Assembly (NCBI RefSeq): GCF_002844555.1
Contig: NZ_PJNI01000008.1
Coordinates: 62,001 to 126,000 of the forward strand
Source of the DNA: Brumimicrobium salinarum
Lineage (GTDB): Bacteria; Bacteroidota; Bacteroidia; Flavobacteriales_D; Crocinitomicaceae
Direction of reading: 5' to 3'
DNA length: 64,000 nt
Positions within the stretch are counted from its first letter, which is position 1. Every line of letters begins with the position of its first letter. Under the pieces are notes generated by a model. That model did not search any database and had not been told where the DNA came from. It was given only the letters and a program-made list of their open reading frames with translations. Positions 15,976 to 22,318 of this stretch are shown here, one piece after another. Position numbers and translations under genes: made by a program.

Positions 15976-16234
15976 GTCAGAAACATTCTCTCCTTCTGCT
16001 TCTACTGCGCCAAAATAAAAGTCTTTCGTACTCTTATTTTTTTGTTTTTCTTTTTTATTGAATCAAAAATTCCCATAACTAGGTGTTTATTTTTTAAATA
16101 TAGTATTTAAAAACATGTTGAATATCTATTTTGATAAAAACATAAGTTAAAGCTGTTTATATAGAGTGATGTTTTGTGAGATTTTAAAGTCTCTCATAAA
16201 GCCACAATATATAAACTTTCCCTTAAACTTTCAC

Positions 16235-16417
16235 CTACTTCCTCCACCTTTTCCAAATCCACTTCAACCCTCTACTCACCAAAAAACTAACCACAGCCCC
16301 AATGGTAGCCATGATTACCGTCTTAATCAAATCCTTGGTATCAAACATCGCTAAAACGCTCAGTATCGTTCCAGAGATTGTTCCTATAAATGTTGTATTG
16401 TCATCTGTCGTTTCCAT
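16235..16417 (-). CDS. Small membrane protein (60 aa), holin-like topology
   Basis: METTDDNTTFIGTISGTILS is followed by a hydrophobic region and then DLIKTVIMATIGAVVSFLVS with a basic tail ending KWIWKRWRK: two hydrophobic helices and a positive C-terminus. It is the last gene of a minus-strand module (16235-18146). Preceding it is a hairpin repeat that also occurs ahead of the module's first gene. The topology resembles holins or small membrane anchors, but no function is known. Confidence 0.5.
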   Translation of the reverse strand: METTDDNTTFIGTISGTILSVLAMFDTKDLIKTVIMATIGAVVSFLVSRGLKWIWKRWRK

Positions 16418-16423
16418 TTTTGT

Positions 16424-16510
16424 TCATTTTAAGATACCGACATAGATTTTAGAAAACCCTGCAGCTTTAGATCCATTCTTTACTAAAATCATCGTCGATA
16501 TTTGTTCCAT
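16424..16510 (-). CDS. Tiny ORF (28 aa) overlapping a hairpin repeat
   Basis: ATG at 16508-16510 opens MEQISTMILVKNGSKAAGFS and ends just before the 60-aa membrane gene. The bases coincide with the imperfect hairpin 16437-16497, whose sister copy at 18211-18273 does not keep the same frame open. So the conservation is more likely structural than coding. Treat as doubtful. Confidence 0.2.
   Translation of the reverse strand: MEQISTMILVKNGSKAAGFSKIYVGILK
16437..16497 (-). repeat. Hairpin repeat, copy 1 (leader of small-membrane gene)
   Basis: CCGACATAGATTTTA (16437-16451) and TAAAATCATCGTCG (16484-16497) are inverted complements with a 3-base internal mismatch, enclosing about 32 bases. Copy 2 (18211-18273) shares both arms almost exactly, while the loops differ. 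Each lies just upstream of a minus-strand gene of the module, consistent with an RNA leader element or protein-binding site. Confidence 0.55.
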
Positions 16511-16536
16511 TAGTATTGGTCTTTATATGAAAAAAG

Positions 16537-16570
16537 AAAGCCACCAGGCAAAAGTGCTTGATGGCTTTTT
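16537..16570 (-). terminator. Intrinsic terminator after the small paralogue gene
   Basis: AAAGCCA(C)CA pairs with TG(A)TGGCTTT across a short loop, and the minus-strand 3' side is T-rich (TTTCTTTTTT). It lies 20 bases after the stop of the gene at 16590-16778 and should end the transcript there. Confidence 0.55.
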
Positions 16571-16589
16571 CTGAACCTTAACCTTGCTC

Positions 16590-16778
16590 TTATTCACAAG
16601 ACTTTTCACTCAATCGAATAGAAACCTTGATGATTTCAGAATCCTCGTTTTCTTCCTTGCTGGAATCAACATCCATTAAGTGAACAGAGTTTGCTAAATC
16701 GCTCCCTGCTTTAAACTTCGGACCTTTCTTTGTCACATTCACTATGATTTCATCTTCGAAACATCTTTTTTCAGACAT
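16590..16778 (-). CDS. Small acidic protein, paralogue A (62 aa)
   Basis: The product starts MSEKRCFEDEIIVNVTKKGP and contains FKAGSDLANSVHLMDVDSSK and EIIKVSIRLSEKSCE. The next gene to the right (16864-17076) encodes a clear paralogue with the same central segment, so the pair arose by tandem duplication. There is no signal peptide. It belongs to the minus-strand module 16235-18146. No function is known. Confidence 0.6.
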   Translation of the reverse strand: MSEKRCFEDEIIVNVTKKGPKFKAGSDLANSVHLMDVDSSKEENEDSEIIKVSIRLSEKSCE

Positions 16779-16863
16779 AATTCTTAAATTTTATGGTTCT
16801 CCATTTATCCTGGAGAACGGATTAAACAATTTACTTTTTTGAACTGATCATATTCTACGAATA

Positions 16864-17076
16864 TTAATCATCCAACTCTTTGCTACCTTCAAAACAAGTT
16901 CTTGTACTCATTCGCATAGAAACCTTTATGATTTCAGCATCTTCAGTTACATTCTTGCTTGAATCAACATCCATCAGATTTACTGATTTGGCTAATTCAG
17001 ATCCTGCCTTAAATTTCGGACGAGCTCTTGATACATTTACAATTAACTCGTCATTTAAACTTTTTTTCTCTGACAT
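16864..17076 (-). CDS. Small acidic protein, paralogue B (70 aa)
   Basis: This paralogue of the 16590-16778 product carries FKAGSELAKSVNLMDVDSSK and AEIIKVSMRMSTRTCFEG. Both conserve FKAGS-LA-SV-LMDVDSSK and EIIKVS-R-S, which makes a functional domain credible. It lies 47 bases downstream of the two-helix membrane gene ending at 17124. The two conserved Ser/Asp-rich segments may be a protein-protein interface; that is a guess. Confidence 0.6.
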   Translation of the reverse strand: MSEKKSLNDELIVNVSRARPKFKAGSELAKSVNLMDVDSSKNVTEDAEIIKVSMRMSTRTCFEGSKELDD

Positions 17077-17123
17077 AATTCAAAGTTTGTGTCCTTCATT
17101 TCTCTTTTTGAAAGACTGGTTAC

Positions 17124-17390
17124 TTACTTAACTTTTTCCTTCTCCTCACAATCCATTTCGCCAACTGCCGTTTGGCTCACTGCTGTGATAACTGTTCCAC
17201 CAAGTAGCACATAACCACCGATAGTAACAGCAATTGCAGGCAAGGCTATAGGTGCCGCCACAACCGATGTTCCGATTGCAGCCAACACCAATCCAGCCGT
17301 GCGTAGCTTCTTGAAAAATGGAGGAGTTTCATCTTTGCATCGCTTACCCATCGATGCTAACTTGTCTTGCTTTCTCTTTTCCATGATCAA
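17124..17390 (-). CDS. Two-helix membrane protein (88 aa) of the module
   Basis: A basic N-terminus (EKRKQDKLASMGKRCKDETP, then PPFFKKLRTAG) precedes two hydrophobic helices (LVLAAIGTSVVAAPIALPAI and AVTIGGYVLLGGTVITAVSQ). The start may be the second Met at 17384. It lies 6 bases after the stop of the 249-aa gene, so it is co-transcribed. Small proteins with this PPF(W/F)KK plus two-helix layout occur next to similar genes in other Bacteroidota as far as I recall, but they carry no name. Confidence 0.6.
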   Translation of the reverse strand: MIMEKRKQDKLASMGKRCKDETPPFFKKLRTAGLVLAAIGTSVVAAPIALPAIAVTIGGYVLLGGTVITAVSQTAVGEMDCEEKEKVK

Positions 17391-17396
17391 TAGGTT

Positions 17397-18146
17397 TTAA
17401 ACAACATCCACGATATTAAGAGCGTTATACCCTCCATCGTTTAAGCTGTATTGTGTACCATTAATTTCTTGGAAAAACTCCACGAGTAAGATATACACAT
17501 CTGTCCCCGATCCCGAAGGTGGAGCAGTGGGTGTAACTGCAACTGTAGACTGTGTGCTATCAATCTCAATATTACTTGGATTAGAAAGCGCTAATTCATA
17601 AGTGCCGTCAGCAAAGTTCACATTTCCCCATGCAGCTGTAAAAGATACATGAGTTGCGTTTGCTGGTGCAGCAATATGATTAACTGGCACAAGGTCCTCA
17701 ATCTCTATTTCTCCAGAGGAAGGATCCAATGTGATTGGACGATACAAAATCGCATTCAGCATTGAACGAATGTTGAAGTTAAATCCTTTCAACATATCCT
17801 TTGCCGCCTGATTTTGAATCGCAACACCAACAGATCTATCTCCACGAGCACTTGTCGTGTCCAATTTACGAATTGAAGACATCACTTTCGTTAACCTGGA
17901 GGTAATACGACTATCTGCCGCACGCATCATCAACGGACGAAATGCGTCTCTCAAAGTCTTTCCTGCCGTAGCTGCCAACCCGAACTCACTTCCGTTCTCT
18001 CGGGTTCTTGCAAACGCAGGATCATTCTTGATACGCTCTCCATCAACACCTCCTTTTTCACGTGCTAAATAGCCATCTTTCGTCTTATAAAAAGACAAAT
18101 CTCCAATCTTACCCGTAAGCTTGATTATTCCTTTTTGTTTTGCCAT
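17397..18146 (-). CDS. Conserved Bacteroidota protein of unknown function (249 aa)
   Basis: The N-terminal half (MAKQKGIIKLTGKIGDLSFY, KDGYLAREKGGVDGERIKND, FARTRENGSEFGLAATAGKT) is a conserved basic region I recognise from hypothetical proteins of this phylum, without a named domain. The C-terminal half looks like a beta-sandwich (HVSFTAAWGNVNFADGTYEL and later GTDVYILLVEFFQEING). It has no signal peptide. It is the first gene of the minus-strand module. The pattern of a conserved N-terminus plus an exposed beta domain recalls structural or phage-like particles, but that is only an impression. Confidence 0.6.
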   Translation of the reverse strand: MAKQKGIIKLTGKIGDLSFYKTKDGYLAREKGGVDGERIKNDPAFARTRENGSEFGLAATAGKTLRDAFRPLMMRAADSRITSRLTKVMSSIRKLDTTSARGDRSVGVAIQNQAAKDMLKGFNFNIRSMLNAILYRPITLDPSSGEIEIEDLVPVNHIAAPANATHVSFTAAWGNVNFADGTYELALSNPSNIEIDSTQSTVAVTPTAPPSGSGTDVYILLVEFFQEINGTQYSLNDGGYNALNIVDVV

Positions 18147-18210
18147 GATTACATAGTTTTTATACCAACATGATTTTCTAATCTTGACATTATAACTTTG
18201 TGGTATAATG

Positions 18211-18273
18211 CCGATATAGATTTTAAGAAGTTCAGACTGAAAACGTCTGGACGACCATTAAAATCATCGTCGG
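18211..18273 (-). repeat. Hairpin repeat, copy 2 (leader of the 249-aa gene)
   Basis: CCGATATAGATTTTA (18211-18225) faces TAAAATCATCGTCGG (18259-18273) with partial complementarity; an inner hairpin CAGAC/GTCTG sits in the loop. Both arms match copy 1 at 16437-16497. It lies 65 bases upstream of the first gene of the module. Confidence 0.55.
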
Positions 18274-18564
18274 TAAGTTTTGACAATATCCTGCTGAGAC
18301 TTTCTCAACATTCCTCAAATTTCGTCGCGACATGAAATCGATACATTAAATTTATCAGGTAGGAGAGAGGTAAGCAAAATTCCAATTCCATCTATTCCGA
18401 TATTAGGTTTTTATACCGAATAATACTATGATGAGTAATCGATGGGGTATAAGTAGTGTATGGATAGTGTATGGTAATTGTCAAAACAATACAATATCTA
18501 TCAATATGCAAAATGTTAATTTCAACCGAACATTTATTTCTATATTTACATTACTGATTGTGAA
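18274..18564. other. Divergent intergenic region between module and HTH gene
   Basis: No gene is seen. It contains a direct repeat TAGTGTATGG twice within 18452-18474. Promoters for the leftward module and the rightward 65-aa gene should lie here, but no convincing TAnnTTTG box was found for either. Confidence 0.35.
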
Positions 18565-18762
18565 ATGAAAGTAAATCGTATATGCATATATCCCAAGGAT
18601 ATCCAACGAATTACCGGTAGAAGTGAAAGATATGGTAGGAGGTTATTAGAGCGCATCAAAGATCACTTAGATAAGGAGCGTCACCAGTTTATAACCATTG
18701 ATGAGTTTTGTGACTATTCTGGTATTAAAAGAGAGGATATCAAAGAGTACTTAAAAGACTGA
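18565..18762 (+). CDS. Small HTH-like protein (65 aa)
   Basis: The product (MKVNRICIYPKDIQRITGRS, ERYGRRLLERIKDHLDKERH, FITIDEFCDYSGIKREDIKE) is basic with two helix-turn-helix-like segments, resembling small DNA-binding or excisionase-like proteins widely seen in Flavobacteria accessory DNA. It stands alone and divergent from the 16-18 kb module, which it might regulate. No family name is certain. Confidence 0.55.
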   Translation: MKVNRICIYPKDIQRITGRSERYGRRLLERIKDHLDKERHQFITIDEFCDYSGIKREDIKEYLKD

Positions 18763-18852
18763 AAAACAAGTGCTAATTCTTTATTTATTATCTTTTATTT
18801 TTATTTTGATACATTTTGTTGCGTTTTGTGCTGTATAATAAAATATTGTCCC

Positions 18853-19073
18853 TATATTTGCATCTCAAAACGTTCATTAAATGTCAACAAAACAACCCAA
18901 CGCGATAGGTTACTAATTCGGTTACCTGATTTAAAGTTGAGTTTCAAGAGTTTGATTATTAACATATTAATGCATCTGAGACAGTCCCGTCCAGACCGCA
19001 TTTACAAAACGCCTCTATGGCTGGAGGAATAGAAACCCCTAAGATGTATCAATGTCTTAGGGGTTTTGTCTTT
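18853..19073 (+). other. Possible short transcript: TATATTTG box to terminator
   Basis: A -7-like box TATATTTG (18853-18860) is followed by about 200 bases ending in a strong terminator (19033-19070). No good gene lies between: the frame from ATG 18880 ends after 11 codons, and the longer frame (stop 19032) has no credible start after the box. It could be a small RNA or the remains of a small gene. The TTTG -33 box is not at the normal distance, so the promoter is weak evidence. Confidence 0.3.
19033..19070 (+). terminator. Intrinsic terminator, copy 1
   Basis: AAACCCCTAAGA (19033-19044) pairs with TCTTAGGGGTTT (19055-19066), followed by TGTCTTTT. A near-identical structure is at 19511-19550, and both are preceded by CGCCTCTATGGCTGGAG, so the region was duplicated. 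Confidence 0.75.
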
Positions 19074-19148
19074 TATGGAAGTTTGTCTTTAGATGGTTTT
19101 TATGTGGGTTTTTTGTTTATCTTAAATAGAGAACCATAAATCACCACC

Positions 19149-19391
19149 ATGAATCAATATTGCACTTACATCTTATTCAGTCCAAAATTTAATAAATATT
19201 ACATTGGACAAACACACAATTTTGAAAATAGAATTTCAACGCATAACTCAGGAAAAGTAAAGTCCACCAAACATTATTAACCTTGGTTGAAAGTTTTAAT
19301 TCTAGAAAAAAATACGCGTTCAGAAGCTATTGTTTTAGAGAGAAAGCTAAAGAATTTAAATAGAGAACGATTGTTAGAGTTTATAGATAGA
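19149..19391 (+). pseudogene. GIY-YIG nuclease-like gene with nonsense codon
   Basis: From ATG 19149 the frame reads MNQYCTYILFSPKFNKYYIG, giving the YIG half of a GIY-YIG motif, then ENRISTHNSGKVKSTKHY and a TAA at 19278. The same frame continues with PWLKVLILEKNTRSEAIVLE and ends at TAG 19389. The 80-codon length and the PW and ERKLK segments fit the UvrC/YhbQ-like small GIY-YIG family. One codon change would repair it. It lies between the two copies of a duplicated terminator block, so it may have arrived with that rearrangement. Confidence 0.75.
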
Positions 19392-19429
19392 TATAAGGTA
19401 TGAATTTTAACGCCTCTATGGCTGGAGAG

Positions 19430-19508
19430 TTCCGACGCTTCGGTCGGAATCTAGACAGAAACGTCAGGATTCCGTCGCTTCGGTCGGAATTCAGACTGTA
19501 ACGTCAGA
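19430..19508 (+). repeat. Two tandem ~40-bp hairpin repeats
   Basis: Units 19430-19468 and 19469-19508 share most of their bases (TTCCG-CGCTTCGGTCGGAA and ACGTCAG at the end). In the first, TTCCGAC-GCTTCG-GTCGGAA is a perfect stem. They lie just before a terminator, and resemble REP-like intergenic hairpins. Their role is unknown. Confidence 0.65.
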
Positions 19509-19510
19509 AA

Positions 19511-19550
19511 AACCCCTAAGACGTATCAAATGTCTTAGGGGTTTTGTCTT
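19511..19550 (+). terminator. Intrinsic terminator, copy 2
   Basis: AAACCCCTAAGAC (19511-19523) pairs perfectly with GTCTTAGGGGTTT (19533-19545), followed by TGTCTTTTC. It is the second copy of the structure at 19033-19070. Confidence 0.75.
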
Positions 19551-19703
19551 TTCTAGACGTTTTTTTAAGTATTATTTGTTTAGCTACTATGTCTGGAGAG
19601 TTCCGGATCAAGACTAGTTGTTGAGGATTCGGAATAAATATTTGTCAATCTGGATAAAAAGTATTCAACATTTCGTACTCCTCTAAACAATCATGTCCAA
19701 TTT

Positions 19704-20024
19704 TTAGGTTGTTTTACACCAAGGAGTTACTTTTTGTATTCCTCTAACGTTAAGCCATTCTTGAAAAATGACATTACCAAAAGTATCTGGTAGCGAATCT
19801 GCAATCATAGGAGGGAGGCTTTGAAAAGTATCTTGTTGATACTCTGAGAATACTTGTACCTGTTTTGTACGTTTGAATATAAACGGGAACAATTCTGAAT
19901 ACTGCCCAGATTCTAAGAAGTCAGGATGGTATTGAAAATAAGACTTCCCTTGATCTGTATCATAGCCTAATTTCCCTACTTCAAGACCAAATGCCATTAC
20001 TTCTATGATTTTATCTTTAGCCAT
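19704..20024 (-). pseudogene. hipA: Truncated hipA (N-terminal domain only)
   Basis: The 106-codon frame begins MAKDKIIEVMAFGLEVGKLG and contains HPDFLESGQYSELFP and IADSLPDTFGNVIFQEWL, the N-terminal Couple_hipA region. It stops after KVTPWCKTT. A normal HipA has roughly 400 or more residues including the kinase core, which is absent; no kinase motif is found in the 150 bases downstream. The start is 3 bases after the hipB stop. Without the kinase it cannot phosphorylate glutamyl-tRNA synthetase. Confidence 0.75.
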
Positions 20025-20027
20025 CTT

Positions 20028-20291
20028 TTAGTATAATGAAATGTTATTTTGGTCACTTGTATAGCTATCTAGTTCTTTTGCAATTTTTTGTAATAAGTCA
20101 AAGTGATTGGCTACTTCTAATACATTATTTAAAGTGGTGTTTTTACCATTTTCAATGTTTTTAATCGTTGTGCTAGAAACATCCAAGGCTTTAGCAAGCT
20201 CTTCACAAGACAAATTATTCGCTTTGCGATTCATCATACAAGCCTCACCAATCTTGTCTTTTATATCTTTTATTGTTACAATCTCCAACAT
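20028..20291 (-). CDS. hipB: HipB-like XRE antitoxin
   Basis: The 87-residue protein is a XRE helix-turn-helix: RKANNLSCEELAKALDVSST, then TIKNIENGKNTTLNNVLEVA. It sits just upstream of the truncated hipA in the expected antitoxin-first order, so it is HipB. It should bind operators in the upstream region, where a 12-bp palindrome lies at 20330-20341. The toxin is broken, so this antitoxin may persist as a regulator or be decaying. Confidence 0.82.
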   Translation of the reverse strand: MLEIVTIKDIKDKIGEACMMNRKANNLSCEELAKALDVSSTTIKNIENGKNTTLNNVLEVANHFDLLQKIAKELDSYTSDQNNISLY

Positions 20292-20329
20292 GTTATTGCC
20301 ATTATATTGGTTGAAAATAGGGTTTTAAA

Positions 20330-20341
20330 TGCATATATGCA
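20330..20341. promoter_or_regulatory. Palindrome upstream of hipB (likely operator)
   Basis: TGCATATATGCA is a perfect 12-bp palindrome 38 bases upstream of the hipB start, the position expected for a HipB operator. ATTATAT and ATAATGG words flank it. Confidence 0.45.
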
Positions 20342-20421
20342 ATTATAATGGTAGTTCTGTTTTGGATATAGCAAGTCCTTTAGTCCGTTTCATTTACAAA
20401 ACCATGCTCTCTTCAACCACT

Positions 20422-21348
20422 CTAAAATATCGAAGATTCGGTTTTTGTTGTAAACTCTTCAAGAAAGCGCATTCCTTTATATGAATTTCCTTTGGCATTT
20501 AATTTCGAACTCCAAACAGCAATGGCGTATTGTTTTGGATGTACTGCCACAATTCCACCGCCGACGCCACTTTTTCCTGGAAGTCCAACCTTGAAAGCGA
20601 AATCTCCTGATTCATCGTAAAATCCACAGGTTTGCATTAAGGCGTTTATTCTTTTGGTTTGACTTCGGGTAAGTATTTGTTTTCTTTCTGTTAAGGTGAA
20701 GCCGTCATTGGCTAAAAATAAAAACAGGTTGGAGAGTTCTTCGCAACTCATTTCAAGTGAACAAAGATCATAGTAGAAGTCAAGTACATCAGAAGGCTCG
20801 TTTTCTATGTTCCCGAATGACTTTATTAAATTGCATAAGGCAGCATTTCTGTATCCGAATTCCTTTTCAGAACTGGCTATTTTTGATGAATAAGTAATGT
20901 CTTTGCTATCGGAAAGGTTTCTTACAAAATTGAGGAAATCTTCTTTGGGATTCTTTAAGTTACTTAAAAGAACATCCGCAATAACAAGTGCTCCAGCGTT
21001 AATGAATGGATTTCTTGGTATTCCATTCTCTACTTCAAGTTGAATAAGTGAATTAAAAGGTGTTCCAGAAGGTTCCACTTTTACCCTGGTCCATAATTCT
21101 TCGCCGAGTAAGTCATACGCCATAATGAGGGATAATACCTTGACAATACTTTGAATAGAAAACTTGTCATAACAATTTCCAACTCCAAAATTTGAATTGT
21201 CAATCGTGGAGATGTGTACACCGAAAAGCGCTGAATCTACATTTTCTAATTCAGGAATATAAGAGGCTAAACTTCCTTTATCTTCGCTGTTCTTTATCTG
21301 TTCGTAAAGGTTTTGAACGATTTCGTTCACATCTACATTCGTATTCAC
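20422..21348 (-). CDS. glsA: Glutaminase (GlsA type)
   Basis: The 308-residue protein matches beta-lactamase-like glutaminases, which hydrolyse glutamine to glutamate and ammonia. The catalytic Ser-x-x-Lys is in FSIQSIVKV (S67, K70), and GTPFNSLIQLEVENGIPRNP, INAGALVIAD and LPGKSGVGGGIVAVHPKQYA are family landmarks. Length is normal for the class. It is a monocistronic gene; the left flank is the HipBA remnant. Cytoplasmic. Confidence 0.92.
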   Translation of the reverse strand: MNTNVDVNEIVQNLYEQIKNSEDKGSLASYIPELENVDSALFGVHISTIDNSNFGVGNCYDKFSIQSIVKVLSLIMAYDLLGEELWTRVKVEPSGTPFNSLIQLEVENGIPRNPFINAGALVIADVLLSNLKNPKEDFLNFVRNLSDSKDITYSSKIASSEKEFGYRNAALCNLIKSFGNIENEPSDVLDFYYDLCSLEMSCEELSNLFLFLANDGFTLTERKQILTRSQTKRINALMQTCGFYDESGDFAFKVGLPGKSGVGGGIVAVHPKQYAIAVWSSKLNAKGNSYKGMRFLEEFTTKTESSIF

Positions 21349-21619
21349 ATTTTTAATTTTAAGTGTTTACAATTTTAAGCAATTTATCAACTGCTTTTCT
21401 TTATTTCCAAAGTTAATATGATAGACATAAGTTCCAAGAAGGTAGTGTTATAATAGTAAGGGAATGAATGGAGATTTAATTGTAAATAGACTTATTGGTA
21501 GAACTGTGTATGGTTTTAGTGTACAATTGCGTTTACCGAACTAATTGAAGGTTGAATAAACTTTAATATAATTTAGGGTCACCACTAATTTAATGCTTGA
21601 TTTTGAGTTAGATTGTTTC

Positions 21620-21982
21620 TTAGATAATCGACAATAAACCATAGAGTTGATCACGGGTAAGTGCTCCGTCAATGAAGTACTTCACATTTCCATATTTCTT
21701 GTCTTTTATTTCGCTTCCGTCTAAAAAGAAACGCAATGATCCATATTTTGATTTATCTTTTATTTCATTGCCATTTACATAGTAGCGTACATTTCCGTAT
21801 TTGCTCTTTTCTTTTATTTCATCTCCATCAATATAAAAGTTAACGTTTCCGTATTTGGATTTTTCCCTTACCTCAGCTCCGTTTAAATAAAACAAAGTTG
21901 TTCCATATTTCTTGTCCTTTATTTCATTTCCTTCAATATAAAAAAGGGTTTTTCCATATTTCTTATCTTTGACTTCTGGCAT
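21620..21982 (-). CDS. Tandem-repeat protein (about six KYG...YIDG repeats)
   Basis: The 120-residue product is built from six copies of a 17-20-residue unit, for example KYGKTLFYIEGNEIKDK, KYGNVNFYIDGDEIKEKS and KYGSLRFFLDGSEIKDK, ending in ALTRDQLYGLLSII. The alternation of a KYG turn, an aromatic strand and a D/N-G turn suggests a beta-solenoid or MORN-like array. No signal peptide, so cytoplasmic. The underlying DNA is a set of ~57-60-base repeats, which can expand or contract. Function unknown. Confidence 0.7.
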   Translation of the reverse strand: MPEVKDKKYGKTLFYIEGNEIKDKKYGTTLFYLNGAEVREKSKYGNVNFYIDGDEIKEKSKYGNVRYYVNGNEIKDKSKYGSLRFFLDGSEIKDKKYGNVKYFIDGALTRDQLYGLLSII

Positions 21983-22318
21983 AATTGCTGGTTTTGAATT
22001 TGCTAATTGTGATCTATTTGTCTAAATACCGGTGTCGATGGGCTTTTCCATATATAGATAGGTAATCCGATTTCATAGTTGCATATTTCTACAAGATATT
22101 AACTTTTTGATCACTTTTCAATCATTGAAAATGATTCTTCTTTAATCGGACAATTCTTACCACTCATTTCAAAATCAATATTAATGCAACTTGAACAATC
22201 TACAAGCCATCAATACAGAGTACAGGAATTATTAGCTTTTTCTCTATAAGATTCTTAAATTTAGGTTTTTAAGTTTAGGAATGAATCTTGTTAAAATACT
22301 TTTTTTAAAGCATAACTT
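21983..22318. other. Intergenic region, divergent
   Basis: No gene is seen in 335 bases between the leftward repeat-protein gene and the rightward collagen-like lipoprotein gene. It must hold both promoters; no convincing TAnnTTTG box was found. Composition is AT-rich. Confidence 0.35.

Noticed and set aside
18826-19032. 68-aa frame as a protein gene
   Set aside because: Its start precedes the promoter-like TATATTTG box and the last part overlaps the duplicated terminator block; a coding role is not supported.
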